DNA of 23,574 nt. Origin: JAWLFY01 sp041685355 (GTDB taxonomy: Bacteria > Planctomycetota > Planctomycetia > Pirellulales > Pirellulaceae). Position 1 is the stretch's first letter. Every line of letters starts with the position of its first letter. Shown piece by piece: positions 5,912 to 14,666 of this stretch. The position numbers and the translations under genes were made by a program. Below the pieces are notes generated by a model. The model ran no database searches and had not been told where the DNA came from. It worked only from the letters and a program-made list of their open reading frames with translations. The DNA is taken from assembly GCA_041685355.1 (NCBI GenBank), contig JAWLFY010000070.1:1-23574 (forward strand). The letters run 5' to 3'.

Positions 5912-6877
5912 ATGCCGAGCTTTCCACATGTTATCGGGGTCGATTTCAGTGGTGCGTCCCGATCGGGGAAGACGGCTTGGATCGCGGAACTGGAGCGAGT
6001 GCCGACACCGGGATGCGGGCTGCACGCGGAGGTGAATTCGCGGCAGGGGGCGATTTCGAGTCGCGGTGTCGTCATGTCGTCGGGAGGGGGAGAACCGGTT
6101 GGGGAACCCAACTTCATCTTGCGGTCGCTGAATCCGATCGGACGGTTGGCGGGGGACGACCGACGGGAGGCGGTTTGCGGATACTTGGTTGACCGCGTTC
6201 TCGGTTCGGAGGAAACGTTGTGGGGGTTCGATTTTCCGTTCGGTTTGCCGGTCGAGTTGCGCTTGGGGGGGTGGCTGAAGCAGCTTCGGGACGTCCGGCG
6301 GTTCGATGGCGGTGCACGGGAGTACGGCTTGGGTTTGGTCGAGCGGACGCGGAGGCTCGTCGGCGGGATGCATGTCCGTCGTCAAACTGACCGGGAGACG
6401 AAGACGCCGTTCGACTGTTACCACTATCGGATCATTTACCAAACGTTTCACGGAATGCGTGACGTGCTGGGACCGATCTCGGGTGACCCTGCGACGGCGG
6501 TGATCCCGTTCCGTTACGGCTCGGTCGGTGGGGCACGGCGGGTGGTGGCCGAGGCGTGCCCTTCGTCGACGCTGAAGCGATTGGGGTTGCCCCATCGTCT
6601 TTACAAGCAATCGGGCGGCCGCCCCCCAGACGCGACGCATCGAAGGAACCGGCAAGCGATCTTGAGGGGGATCTCGCGTTGGGTGACCTTTTCGGCGCAT
6701 CGGCGAAGGGTGATGATGTCCGACCCTGGAGGCGACGCGATCGATGCCGTGCTCGCCGGGCTTGGGTGTTGGCTTGGTGTCCGACATGCCGACCACGCCG
6801 CGATCGGCCGCCACCGAAGGTATCCCGCGGAGGGGTTCGTTTACTGTGGCGGAGAATCTTGTGGCGGCGAAGGTTGA
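5912..6877 (+). CDS. DUF429-like protein, predicted RNase H-fold nuclease
   Basis: From the ATG at 5912 the product has 321 residues and begins FPHVIGVDFSGASRSGKTAWIAEL, the first strand and loop of the RNase H-like fold seen in DUF429 proteins (IGVDFSGA with the acidic residue). Further in are WGFDFPFGLP, a second acidic strand, and GGDAIDAVLAGLGCW near the end, which resembles the closing D..DA..AA motif. The family is predicted to have nuclease activity, but no function is firmly known. The frame is open upstream to 5687. That part covers the trpB start and is low-complexity Gly/Arg, so it is excluded. The gene is followed after 47 bases by mutM and may be co-transcribed with it. Confidence 0.75.
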   Translation: MPSFPHVIGVDFSGASRSGKTAWIAELERVPTPGCGLHAEVNSRQGAISSRGVVMSSGGGEPVGEPNFILRSLNPIGRLAGDDRREAVCGYLVDRVLGSEETLWGFDFPFGLPVELRLGGWLKQLRDVRRFDGGAREYGLGLVERTRRLVGGMHVRRQTDRETKTPFDCYHYRIIYQTFHGMRDVLGPISGDPATAVIPFRYGSVGGARRVVAEACPSSTLKRLGLPHRLYKQSGGRPPDATHRRNRQAILRGISRWVTFSAHRRRVMMSDPGGDAIDAVLAGLGCWLGVRHADHAAIGRHRRYPAEGFVYCGGESCGGEG

Positions 6878-6924
6878 ACCGCTTGACCGAAACGACCGCT
6901 TGATCGAACTCCTGGTCCGCGAGC

Positions 6925-7812
6925 ATGCCCGAACTTCCTGAGGTCGAAACGATGCGTCGGGGGTTGTTGCCTGTCGTCGGGTCCCGCGTCGTCGCCGTCG
7001 AGCGTCCCCCTTGTCCCCGGCGGCCGATCCGGTTCACGCCTCGGATCGACGCGTTCCGTCGCCGAGTGGTCGGGCGGCGGATCGATTCGGTGGGGCGGCG
7101 AGGGAAGCGGGTGATGTTGGGGGTGGAGGATGACCAGTGGATCGTGATTGAGCCGCGGATGTCGGGATTGGTGTTGTTGGCCGATCCGCCGACGCGGGAG
7201 CACCTGAGGCTGCGGTTAAGGCTCGCGGGGAACGGGCCGCCCGAGCTCCTTTTTTGGGACCGCCGCGGGCTCGGCACGGTCCGACTTTTTCGCACCGGGG
7301 AGCTCGCCCGGGAAGTCGATGCGCGGCTCGGTGTCGACGCGTTGGAGGTGGACGCGTTGGGCTTGCGCGATCGGTTGGGGGCGAGTCGTCGGGCGATCAA
7401 GGTCGCGTTGCTCGACCAGACCCGGGTGGCGGGGATCGGGAATTTGTACGCCGCCGAGATCTTGTTTTTGGCGGGCATCGATCCTCGGACCCGCTGTGAC
7501 CTAATGGCCCGGCCTCAATGGCGGCGAATGGCTGCGGCGATCCCGGCTGTGCTTCATGAGGCGATTCGGCGGGAAGGGAGTACGCTTCGCGACGGGACGT
7601 ATCGAAACGCGTTGAACGACCCTGGCAGCTACCAGAACCGGCATCGCGTCTACGACCGGGCCGGGATCGCCTGTACTCGATGCCTTGAGGGGACGATCCG
7701 GCGGATCGTGCAGGCTCAACGAGCCACGTTCTTCTGTCCGGTGTGCCAGCTCCGTCGCGGACAGCATCGGTCGGTCACGATCGAGATTCGCGGCGATTCC
7801 CCGGCCCGTTAG
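6925..7812 (+). CDS. mutM: Formamidopyrimidine-DNA glycosylase
   Basis: This base-excision-repair enzyme removes 8-oxoguanine and formamidopyrimidines and nicks the abasic site. The 295-residue protein begins MPELPEVETMRRGL, with catalytic Pro and Glu directly after the initiator Met. Lys61 in RRGKRV corresponds to the conserved beta-strand lysine. VAGIGNLYAAEILF is the helix-two-turn-helix region, and a zinc finger is formed by Cys250, Cys253, Cys271 and Cys274 (CTRC...CPVC). The length is slightly above the usual 270-280 because of a short C-terminal tail. All catalytic elements are intact. It lies 47 bases behind the DUF429 gene on the same strand. Confidence 0.96.
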   Translation: MPELPEVETMRRGLLPVVGSRVVAVERPPCPRRPIRFTPRIDAFRRRVVGRRIDSVGRRGKRVMLGVEDDQWIVIEPRMSGLVLLADPPTREHLRLRLRLAGNGPPELLFWDRRGLGTVRLFRTGELAREVDARLGVDALEVDALGLRDRLGASRRAIKVALLDQTRVAGIGNLYAAEILFLAGIDPRTRCDLMARPQWRRMAAAIPAVLHEAIRREGSTLRDGTYRNALNDPGSYQNRHRVYDRAGIACTRCLEGTIRRIVQAQRATFFCPVCQLRRGQHRSVTIEIRGDSPAR

Positions 7813-7939
7813 AATGAAGATTATCCCGACACGGACTTCGGGACGTCATCCCCCCGCCCACGGTCACGACGCGATGTCAGCTCCGAAAACGACGTTCCCG
7901 GTTTCGCCGTCCTCCCCGATCCGTGATTGTCGGTGGGTG

Positions 7940-8971
7940 ATGGATCGTCGGCGGTGGCTCCGTGCGGCGGCGGTGTTGACCGCGGGGGGCGTGGGGTCGG
8001 TATCATCGTCCGCTCATGCCGCGCGGGATCCGCGGTGGATCGACGCGACGAACCGCGGCCTCGATTGGCTTCGCCGGAATCAATCTTCGCGGGGGCACTG
8101 GAATACCAGCGTCTATCCGACCGCGATGGCGGCGCTGGCGGGGACCGCGATGATCGGCAGCGGCAGCACGACGACGCAGGGCCCGTACGCCCGCGAGATC
8201 GCCAGGGCGGCCGACTTCATCATCAGCAAGAGTCGCGACAACGGGCTGATCGGCGACCCTGCGACCGACCAGCGATACACCTACGGGCACGGCTTCGCGA
8301 TGTTGTTCCTGTCGCAGGTTCTCGGCGAAGAGGGGTTGCTCGACCGCCGAGAGGAATTGGTGGAGGTGTTGACCAAGGCGGTCGAATTCAGCGGCAACGC
8401 GCAGACCGCCGCCGGCGGATGGGGGTACGTTTCGGCGAAGGAAGGGAACGACTTCGACGAGGGGTCGACGACGATCACGCAGGTTCAGGGATTGCGGGGT
8501 TGCCGCAACGCGGGGATCCCCGTCAGCGGTGAGGTCATCGATCGGGCGAAAGAGTACATCTACGGGTGTAAGAACCCGGACGGCGGGATCAGTTACAGCA
8601 GCCGTCAACGTGGCAGCAGCCGCCCGGCGATCACCGCGGCGGCGTTGGCGGCGTTGTACAACGCCGGCGACTACGACAGCGAACACGTCCCCGAGATGTG
8701 GGAGTACTCCAAGGAGACGCTGCACGACATCAGCGACGGCGCCCGCGCGTTCGGCCACTGGCACTACACGTATTTGTACTACAGCCAAGTTGTGTACCGC
8801 CGAGGGGACGAGTTGTGGCAACCGTTCCGCGACCGGCTTTACGACCGGATCGCGGGCGATCAACGGCCCGAGGGATATTGGGACGGCCAGATCCACCCGG
8901 TGTACGTCACCGCGTGTAACCTGATCATGTTGCAACTCGACCGCGGTTATTTGCCGATCTACCAGCGATAG
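7940..8971 (+). CDS. Exported prenyltransferase/squalene-oxidase-repeat protein
   Basis: From the ATG at 7940 the 343-residue product begins MDRRRWLRAAAVLTAGGVGS..AHA, a signal peptide with an Arg-rich start that could use the Tat route. The mature part has alpha-toroid repeats of the prenyltransferase/squalene-oxidase type: NRGLDWLRRNQSSRGHW, AADFIISKSRDNGLIG, AVEFSGNAQTAAGGWGY, AKEYIYGCKNPDGGISY and DQRPEGYWDG. Proteins of this kind are common in planctomycetes. Their substrate is unknown, and an enzymatic cyclase role should not be assumed. Earlier ATGs at 7874 and 7817 are in frame, and 7940 is chosen because it places the signal peptide at the N-terminus. Its end converges with flhB across about 260 bp in which I see no gene. 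Confidence 0.85.
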   Translation: MDRRRWLRAAAVLTAGGVGSVSSSAHAARDPRWIDATNRGLDWLRRNQSSRGHWNTSVYPTAMAALAGTAMIGSGSTTTQGPYAREIARAADFIISKSRDNGLIGDPATDQRYTYGHGFAMLFLSQVLGEEGLLDRREELVEVLTKAVEFSGNAQTAAGGWGYVSAKEGNDFDEGSTTITQVQGLRGCRNAGIPVSGEVIDRAKEYIYGCKNPDGGISYSSRQRGSSRPAITAAALAALYNAGDYDSEHVPEMWEYSKETLHDISDGARAFGHWHYTYLYYSQVVYRRGDELWQPFRDRLYDRIAGDQRPEGYWDGQIHPVYVTACNLIMLQLDRGYLPIYQR

Positions 8972-9232
8972 CCGCCGAGGCGTTCGGTCGAAATCACCGT
9001 CGACCCGACCGATCAATCCTTCAATCGCGGTTGCCTATCCAGAACCGTTCGGGTTGTTGTTCCCTGACGAGGCGGAACTCCGAGCGTCGGCCCTCTCGAA
9101 GGTTTGATCTGGCAACTTCCTCGGAGCGTGCGATGCGATTTCTTGCAGGCCTACTCGGACATTTACGTGCCATTTAGGTCGAGACACCGAAGCCCGGTAA
9201 ACGGAGAAGGCTCATTCCGGGATTGCGTCCCC

Positions 9233-10309
9233 TCAGGCGGCGCGGGGGATCTCTTTGCCTTGGAGCTGGTAGACGTACCGGAGTACTTCGGCGACGGCTT
9301 GATAGTGGTCGGGTGGGACGGCTTCGCCGACGTCGACGGTCTTGTAGAGGATTTGTGCGAGCGGTTTGCGTTCGACGACGGGGATGCCGTGTTCGAGCGC
9401 GACCCGCCGGATCCGTTGTGCGATCAGTCCGGCGCCTTTGGCGAGCACGATCGGGGCCGGCATGGTGAGCGGGTCGTAGCGGATCGCGATCGCGAGCTCG
9501 GTCGGGTTGGAGACGACAACGTCGGCCTTGGGGACGTCGGACGCGAGACGGTTCATCGCCAGTTGACGTTGCACCTGTCGGCGCCGTGCCGCGACCTGCG
9601 GGTCCCCTTCGGTTTCTTTGAGTTCGTCGCGGATCTCTTGGTCGGTCATCATCAGATCGTTCTCGTGCTTCCAACGCTGGAAGGCGTATTCGAACAACGC
9701 CAGAATGAACAACGCGACCCCGATCCAGAGGCAGGTTTTGATCAGCGACGTGAACATCGCCTTGGCGAGTTGCGAGACGGACATGCTGGCGAGGGAGAGG
9801 AGTAACTCTTCGCCGTTTGTGAGCGACGCGTAGGTGACGGCGATGATTACCGCGACCTTGAACAGTCCGAACGCGAGTCGCATCAATCCGGGGAGCGAAA
9901 CGATCCGTTTGATCCCCGACAACGGGCTGACGTGGCTGAAGTTCGGCACCAACTTGGACGGCGTGAAGATCAGTCCGGTTTGCGTCACGTTGACCAAGAT
10001 CGCGGCCGTCATCATCGCGATCAGGATCGGGGCGGCGGCGAGTGCGAGCCGGCCGCCGATCCGAAGCAGCTCATGCGTCGCCCCGTCGGTCCCGGGCGAT
10101 TCGATCCGCGGGTTCGAGAGGGCCTCCTTCATCGTCGAGGCGATCTGTTCGGAGGCCGCGTCGCCGAACCACCAAAGCACGCCCAGGGCGGCGAGCAACA
10201 GCGCGGCGGACGTCAGGTCTTGGCTACGGACGACCTGGCCCTTTTCCCGGGCCTGGCGTCGCCGCCGGTCGGTCGCTGCGTGTTTCTTTTCGCCGCTTCC
10301 TTCGGCCAT
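9233..10309 (-). CDS. flhB: Flagellar export switch protein FlhB
   Basis: FlhB is an inner-membrane component of the flagellar type III export apparatus and switches substrate from rod/hook to filament. The 358-residue protein has the Lys/Arg-rich start (ATDRRRRQAREKGQVVRSQDL), four hydrophobic segments (about residues 35-50, 88-108, 148-165 and 190-208), the linker ENDLMMTDQEIRDELKETEGDP, and a cytoplasmic domain. The autocleavage site reads N268-P269-T270-E271, while most homologs have NPTH. The catalytic Asn-Pro is kept. A GGAAG lies before the ATG, and the gene follows fliR after 12 bases. FlhA is not next to it in this window. Confidence 0.95.
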   Translation of the reverse strand: MAEGSGEKKHAATDRRRRQAREKGQVVRSQDLTSAALLLAALGVLWWFGDAASEQIASTMKEALSNPRIESPGTDGATHELLRIGGRLALAAAPILIAMMTAAILVNVTQTGLIFTPSKLVPNFSHVSPLSGIKRIVSLPGLMRLAFGLFKVAVIIAVTYASLTNGEELLLSLASMSVSQLAKAMFTSLIKTCLWIGVALFILALFEYAFQRWKHENDLMMTDQEIRDELKETEGDPQVAARRRQVQRQLAMNRLASDVPKADVVVSNPTELAIAIRYDPLTMPAPIVLAKGAGLIAQRIRRVALEHGIPVVERKPLAQILYKTVDVGEAVPPDHYQAVAEVLRYVYQLQGKEIPRAA

Positions 10310-10321
10310 CGGCTGCTTCCG

Positions 10322-11101
10322 CTACCAGAGTGCCGTGATTCGTTCGACCGTGAGTGCCAATTCGTCTTGGAAGATCAGTCCGGCCGAGCCGATCGTGATC
10401 GCGGAGACGAACAACATCGCGAGCGCGTTGACGCTGAGTCCGATCGCCAACACGTTGATCTGGGGGAGCGTCCGGCTGACGAGTCCGGTGACGAGATTAC
10501 TGAGCAGCAGCGTCCCGACCACTGGCGCGGCGACCCGCACGCCGGCGGACATGCCGGCCGACAGTTGATCGATGACCAGTCCCATCATTGAGTCGCTGAA
10601 TTCGATGTGGCCGGCCGGGAGGGCTTGGAAGCTGTCGACCAACACGGTCAACAGGATCCGGTGACCGCCGACGATGAGCATGACCGCGGTGACCAACAGC
10701 CCGACCAGCCGGGCGAGCGACGGCATGCTGCTGTTCGTCGTCGGGTCGACGGCGTCGCCGAGCTGCATCCCGCCGGTGCTGGAGATCGCCTCGCCGGCCA
10801 GCTGGAGGCCGGTGATGATCAGTTGGATCGTGGCCCCGAAAAGCATCCCGATCAGGCCTTCGCGTCCGACCGCGATCGCCAAATCGATGAGGTGGTCGAT
10901 GTGGGGCAACCGCTCGACATCGGTCGCCGAGGCGACCGGCGGCAGCAACAGCCCGGTCATCAGGATCGCCAGTAGCGCGCGGACGCGTCGCGGGACGCCG
11001 ACCCCGATCGACGGCATCGCCATCAGGAGCGTACTCAGCCGCGTCAACACCAACACGGCCAACACGAGGTGGTCCACGAACCATTCCGCCAACGGTTGCA
11101 T
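10322..11101 (-). CDS. fliR: Flagellar export gate protein FliR
   Basis: FliR forms the export gate in the membrane together with FliP and FliQ. The 259-residue product is very hydrophobic, with the family features AEWFVDHLVLAVLVLTRLSTLLMAMPSIG at the start, GLLLPP, GREGLIGMLFGATIQLIITGLQLAGEAISSTGGMQLGDAVDP, and a C-terminal LPQINVLAIGLSVNALAMLF. The start at 11101 is chosen because its ATG overlaps the fliQ stop by one base (TGATG). The longer open frame upstream is antisense-like Arg-rich sequence inside fliQ. It is followed by flhB after 12 bases. Confidence 0.95.
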   Translation of the reverse strand: MQPLAEWFVDHLVLAVLVLTRLSTLLMAMPSIGVGVPRRVRALLAILMTGLLLPPVASATDVERLPHIDHLIDLAIAVGREGLIGMLFGATIQLIITGLQLAGEAISSTGGMQLGDAVDPTTNSSMPSLARLVGLLVTAVMLIVGGHRILLTVLVDSFQALPAGHIEFSDSMMGLVIDQLSAGMSAGVRVAAPVVGTLLLSNLVTGLVSRTLPQINVLAIGLSVNALAMLFVSAITIGSAGLIFQDELALTVERITALW

Positions 11102-11367
11102 CAGGGGCCACCCGCGTTCTCGAACACCTCGCGGGTGAAATCGACCAACCGCGTCAGCAGCCATGGCGCGCAGGCGATCAGCACTCCCGCCATCGCCATG
11201 ATCTTGGGGACGAACGAGACGGTTTGGTCCTGGACTTGGGTCAACGCTTGCAGCAACCCGACGACCAGTCCGGCCACCATTCCGATCACCAACATCGGGG
11301 CGGCCACGATCACCGCGGTCAACAGCGCCGCACGGCAAAGGTCGATGGCGGCGTTGGTATCCATCAT
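11101..11367 (-). CDS. fliQ: Flagellar export gate protein FliQ
   Basis: An 88-residue protein with two transmembrane helices (about residues 14-38 and 50-72). The loop between them, LLQALTQVQDQTVSFVPKI, is a FliQ hallmark. The size is exactly that of the family. The ATG at 11367 (a second ATG follows directly) has GGAG about eight bases upstream. The gene lies 78 bases downstream of fliP and its stop overlaps the fliR start. It works as part of the FliP/FliQ/FliR helical gate complex. Confidence 0.95.
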   Translation of the reverse strand: MMDTNAAIDLCRAALLTAVIVAAPMLVIGMVAGLVVGLLQALTQVQDQTVSFVPKIMAMAGVLIACAPWLLTRLVDFTREVFENAGGP

Positions 11368-11445
11368 CCGTTCACTCCGGGTTCCGAAACAAGGCGTCCG
11401 CGCACGTCCGTGGCGGTGCCGGGTCGCGAGATCGATTGGGGCACG

Positions 11446-12303
11446 TCACATGCCGATCGTGCCGAAGCTGTCCATCAGCATTTGCACCACCAGCCGCCAT
11501 CCGTCGACGAGCACGAACAGCAATAACTTGAACGGCAACGCGATCACCGCCGGGGGCAACATCAACATCCCCATCGAGATCGTGACGCTCGCGACCACCA
11601 AATCGACGATCAGGAACGGCATGTAGATTTGGAATCCCATCAGGAACGCGGTCTTGAGTTCGCTGAGGATGAACGCCGGCAGCAGCACCCGAAGCGGGAC
11701 GTCTTCGAACGACGTCGGCAACGGGCCTTCGGGGTCCATGTAGCCGAAGAACAGGAGCACGTCGTCGTGATTACCGGCGACGTCGATTTGGCGAGACATG
11801 AACTCGCGGACCGGGATCGCGCCCGACTCGTAGGCCTCCTCGAGGGTCATCTCGACATCGGGGTTCGTGTACGGTTCGATCGCCTCGTCATACACCCGGG
11901 TCCACACCGGCGCCATCACGAACAGGGTCATGAAGAGCGCGACGCTGGTCATGACCTGGCTGGGCGGCAACGATTGCAACCCGATCGCTTGGCGGAGCAA
12001 CCCGAGGACGATCACGATCCGCACGTAGCAAGTCGTCATCAGCAGGATCGCCGGGGCGAGGCTGAGGACGGTCAGGAGCAGCATCACCTTGAGGCTGCTC
12101 GTCAGGCCTTCCGGGCTGGTCCACTCGTCCGGCCCGCCGGCGATCAGGTCGAGCGTTTCCACCGGCAGTTTCACCGGGGTGCGGTCGAGCACCTGGGGCG
12201 GGGCGGGGTTGTCGGCGTCGTCACCGCGCGCCGGGGTCGTCCCGGTCGCCGCCCACGCGACGACCATCAGACCAACCGTCAGCAATCGGGGCACGGGGCT
12301 CAA
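11446..12303 (-). CDS. fliP: Flagellar export gate protein FliP
   Basis: FliP is the central subunit of the flagellar export gate. The 285-residue protein has an N-terminal signal peptide (LLTVGLMVVAWAATGTTPARG), as expected for FliP, then SSLKVMLLLTVLSLAPAILLMTTCYVRIVIVLGLLRQAIGLQSLPPSQVM, the acidic periplasmic loop, and PAFILSELKTAFLMGFQIYMPFLIVDLVVAS. The frame begins with TTG at 12303, which has GGAG about ten bases upstream. GTG at 12294 is an alternative, and ATG 12267 would cut into the signal peptide. It lies 117 bases downstream of the DUF420 gene on the same strand, and no other flagellar gene is upstream of it here. Confidence 0.95.
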   Translation of the reverse strand: MSPVPRLLTVGLMVVAWAATGTTPARGDDADNPAPPQVLDRTPVKLPVETLDLIAGGPDEWTSPEGLTSSLKVMLLLTVLSLAPAILLMTTCYVRIVIVLGLLRQAIGLQSLPPSQVMTSVALFMTLFVMAPVWTRVYDEAIEPYTNPDVEMTLEEAYESGAIPVREFMSRQIDVAGNHDDVLLFFGYMDPEGPLPTSFEDVPLRVLLPAFILSELKTAFLMGFQIYMPFLIVDLVVASVTISMGMLMLPPAVIALPFKLLLFVLVDGWRLVVQMLMDSFGTIGM

Positions 12304-12420
12304 ACGTCTGTCGCTCCATCGACACGCGGATCAGGACCGTCCGGCGGAAGATAGGCGACCACGCTGCCCCGTGGCAAGAACGATCGGCGGCATGAAGGCT
12401 CATGAGGCCTTCGATTTGGG

Positions 12421-12891
12421 TCAGCCCGCGGGGGGCACCGCGTAGAGTTGGTAGAGCATCAGGTAGACCATCACGCCGGTGACGGAGACGTACATCCAGA
12501 TCGGGAAGGCGTAGCGGACGAGCCGTTTGTGGGCCAGGATCCGTCCCCGCATCGCGAGGAACGCCGCCCGCAACGCCAAAAACGGGACCGTGATCGCGAG
12601 GATCAGGTGCGTGATCAAGATCGAAAAGTAGGTCACGCGGGCCGCCGCCGGGGCGTCCGCGGGAAACGACTTGTTCGGCTCGCCGGTGGTCTGATAGAGG
12701 GCGACCTTGTGAAGCAGATACAGCAGCAGGAACAGCCCGCTGACGGCCAGGGCGGTGAGCATCAGGTTCTTGTGCCGCCGCACTTGGCCTTGGCGGATGC
12801 GGACCAGCCCGGCGATCAACACCACGGTCGCCGCCGTGTTGAGTATGGCGGTCGCGTGCGGCAAATTGGCGGCCAAAAAGTCCCAGCTCAT
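12421..12891 (-). CDS. DUF420 membrane protein, probable cytochrome oxidase assembly factor
   Basis: A 156-residue protein with four predicted membrane helices: LPHATAILNTAATVVLIAGLV, LMLTALAVSGLFLLLYLLHK, VTYFSILITHLILAITVPFLALRAAF and FPIWMYVSVTGVMVYLMLY. The motifs GQVRRHKNLM, LLHKV, LITHLILA and LAHKRLVRYAFPIW are those of DUF420 (YozB/CtaM-related) proteins, which are found with cytochrome oxidase genes. The conserved histidines may bind heme or copper, but this is not shown. The ATG at 12891 overlaps the TGA of the SCO gene (ATGA), so the two are translationally coupled. It is the last gene of the oxidase-maturation operon before fliP. Confidence 0.88.
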   Translation of the reverse strand: MSWDFLAANLPHATAILNTAATVVLIAGLVRIRQGQVRRHKNLMLTALAVSGLFLLLYLLHKVALYQTTGEPNKSFPADAPAAARVTYFSILITHLILAITVPFLALRAAFLAMRGRILAHKRLVRYAFPIWMYVSVTGVMVYLMLYQLYAVPPAG

Positions 12892-13753
12892 TCCGATCCC
12901 TTCTCGTCCGACCCGGCCAATCCCTGTTCGTCCGACCCGTCCAATCCCTGTTCGTCCGANNNNNNNNNNNNNNNNNNNNNNNNNNNNNNNNNNNNNNNNN
13001 NNNNNNNNNNNNNNNNNNNNNNNNNNNNNNNNNNNNNNNNNNNNNNNNNNNNNNNNNNNCCAATCCCTGTTCGTCCGACCCGTCCAATCCCTGTTCGTCC
13101 GAATCGGCCAACATCGAAGCGATCTTGTCCCGGAGCTTTTCGAGTTGGCGTTCTTCGGGCCAGTTGTAGAAGCCCTCGATCTTTCCCTCGGGGTCGACCA
13201 GCACGAACCGTTCGGTGTGGAACTGTTTGTTGACCGGTTGTTTAAACATCTCGCCGCCGATCCGCCGGATGTAGGTCAGGTCGCCGGTTAGGAACAGCCA
13301 TTGGTCTTCGTCGGCGCCGAACCGGGCGGCGTATTCGCGGAGGACCTCGGGGGTATCGGTTTCGGGGTCGACCGAGATCGCGACGAAACGGACGCCGCGG
13401 CCCTCGAACTCGTCCTGCAACTCCTTGAGCTTTTGGTTTTGCCGGATGCAGATGCTCGGGCAGGTGCTGTAGAAGAAGCTGACGACGTAGGGGCTTCCGA
13501 GGAGTTCTTCGCTGGCCATCTTTTCGCCGCTCCGTTCGGTCAATTCGAATCGGCTCAGCCAGGCCTCGTCTTCAGGCGGATGGGTCGGCTCGTCGTTGTC
13601 GATCGGCGTGTCGTCGTCGGGGCCGTCGTCGCGGAATACGACCGCGTCCGGCGGCGGACCATCGGCGACGGGTTTCCCACGGAACGAACGGACGACGAGT
13701 CCAAGGGCGACGCCGGCGACGAGGATCAACACGATGTGCACGAGGGTCTTCAT
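12888..13753 (-). CDS. SCO1/SenC-family copper chaperone with a repeat tail (interrupted by an assembly gap)
   Basis: SCO proteins deliver copper to the CuA site of cytochrome c oxidase. From the ATG at 13753 there is a membrane anchor (residues 4-22), an acidic linker, and a thioredoxin-like domain with the copper motif CPSIC (98-102) and the later His in NKQFHTERFVLVD. After ASMLAD the protein continues into 8-residue repeats (SDEQGLDG). A 100-N gap falls in the repeats. Beyond it the same frame of the unit leads to SDEQGLAGSDEKGSE and a TGA that overlaps the DUF420 ATG. The literal 100 Ns shift the frame, so an automatic translation runs on wrongly past the DUF420 gene. ATGs at 13759 and 13765 are alternative starts. 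Confidence 0.85.
12917..13102. repeat. 24-bp tandem repeat in the SCO tail
   Basis: The unit is CCAATCCCTGTTCGTCCGAC followed by CCGT. Almost two units lie left of the N-run and almost two right of it, with a diverged copy at about 12893-12916. Each unit encodes eight residues, SDEQGLDG, on the minus strand. True array length is unknown. Confidence 0.9.
12960..13059. other. Assembly gap of 100 N
   Basis: Exactly 100 N inside a tandem repeat, the usual placeholder for a gap of unknown size. From the flanking unit phase, a uniform array would need 5 + 24k missing bases, so the placeholder does not keep the frame. Confidence 0.97.
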
Positions 13754-13781
13754 GGTCATCCCCATTTCGGTGCGAGGTGGT

Positions 13782-14666
13782 TCATACGATCACGTCGGCC
13801 CGGCGGCTTCCCCGCATCAAGACCCACGCGATGAGGGTCACCACGGCGGCGGCGACGACGGTCACGGTCCAGCAAACGGCGGTGCCGGGGGCGAAGGCGA
13901 CCGTCGCGGTATCCATCCCCGGATCGAGTAACCGCCGCATTTCGACGATCGAATAGCTTAGCGGGTTGGCCCGCATGATCCCTCCGAGCACCGCGGGGCC
14001 GACCCCGGTTCCGAATTCGGGGATCGGGAAGAACGAACCGCTCAGCAACCACATCGGCATCAGCCCGAGCATCATGATCGCGTGGAAGCCTTGGGTGCTT
14101 TCCATCGGCCAGGCGACGATCATCCCCAACGAGCACATCCCGACGGCGATCACCGCGAGCAACGCGAGCAGCGGGAACAGGTTCCAACCCGGTGTGACGG
14201 TTCCCACGGCGGTAACGAGTCCCAGAAACAGGGCGGCTTGGACCCACGCGATCGCGGCTCCGCCGAGCACCTTGCCGGCGAGCACGGGCCAGCGGCCGAC
14301 GGGGGCGACCAACACCGATTGCATGAACCCCTCGCGGCGGTCTTCGATCACCGAAATGGTCGAGAAGATCGCGGTGAACAGCACGATCAGGCAGGCCGTC
14401 CCCGGGAGGAAGAATTCGAGGAAGTCGACGTCGTCGGCGAAGGAGAACGAGCCGCGGAGTCCGAACCCGAACAGCAACCAGAACAGCATCGGCTGGACGA
14501 TCGCCGCGGTGACCCGGTTTCGTTGCCGAAAGAAACGGGTCCATTCCCGCCGCGCCAGCATCCACGCGGCGGCCATCCCGTTTCCGACGCTCGCCTCGGC
14601 CACCGTCGGCGGCGCCGGATGGGGGGTCGAATCGGGTTCGGCCTTCGGCTCTTCCAACAAGTTCAT
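13782..14666 (-). CDS. ABC-2 type transporter permease
   Basis: The 294-residue protein starts MNLLEEPKAEPDS, and after a Pro-rich stretch reads AAAWMLARREWTRFFRQRNRVTAAIVQPMLFWLLFGFG. It has about six membrane helices, including FFLPGTACLIVLFTAIFSTISVIEDRREGFMQSVLVAPVGRWPVLAGKVLGG, a typical ABC-2 permease block. MLGLMPMWLLSGSFFPIPEF precedes the last helices. Its ATG overlaps the stop of the ATPase gene (ATGA). With that ATPase it forms an exporter whose substrate is unknown. The position between ctaB and SCO suggests a role linked to oxidase biogenesis. Confidence 0.92.
   Translation of the reverse strand: MNLLEEPKAEPDSTPHPAPPTVAEASVGNGMAAAWMLARREWTRFFRQRNRVTAAIVQPMLFWLLFGFGLRGSFSFADDVDFLEFFLPGTACLIVLFTAIFSTISVIEDRREGFMQSVLVAPVGRWPVLAGKVLGGAAIAWVQAALFLGLVTAVGTVTPGWNLFPLLALLAVIAVGMCSLGMIVAWPMESTQGFHAIMMLGLMPMWLLSGSFFPIPEFGTGVGPAVLGGIMRANPLSYSIVEMRRLLDPGMDTATVAFAPGTAVCWTVTVVAAAVVTLIAWVLMRGSRRADVIV

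Noticed and set aside
5648..6814. 388-codon frame opposite the DUF429 gene
   Set aside because: Arg/Pro-rich with no domain. The + strand gene has a clear RNase H-like start and explains the region.
8003..9016. 337-codon frame opposite the squalene-oxidase-repeat gene
   Set aside because: It mirrors a well-supported gene and has Arg/Val-rich off-frame composition.
12917..13102. CRISPR array at the N-run repeat
   Set aside because: The units are contiguous 24-bp tandem copies without spacers and encode a periodic peptide, so this is a minisatellite.
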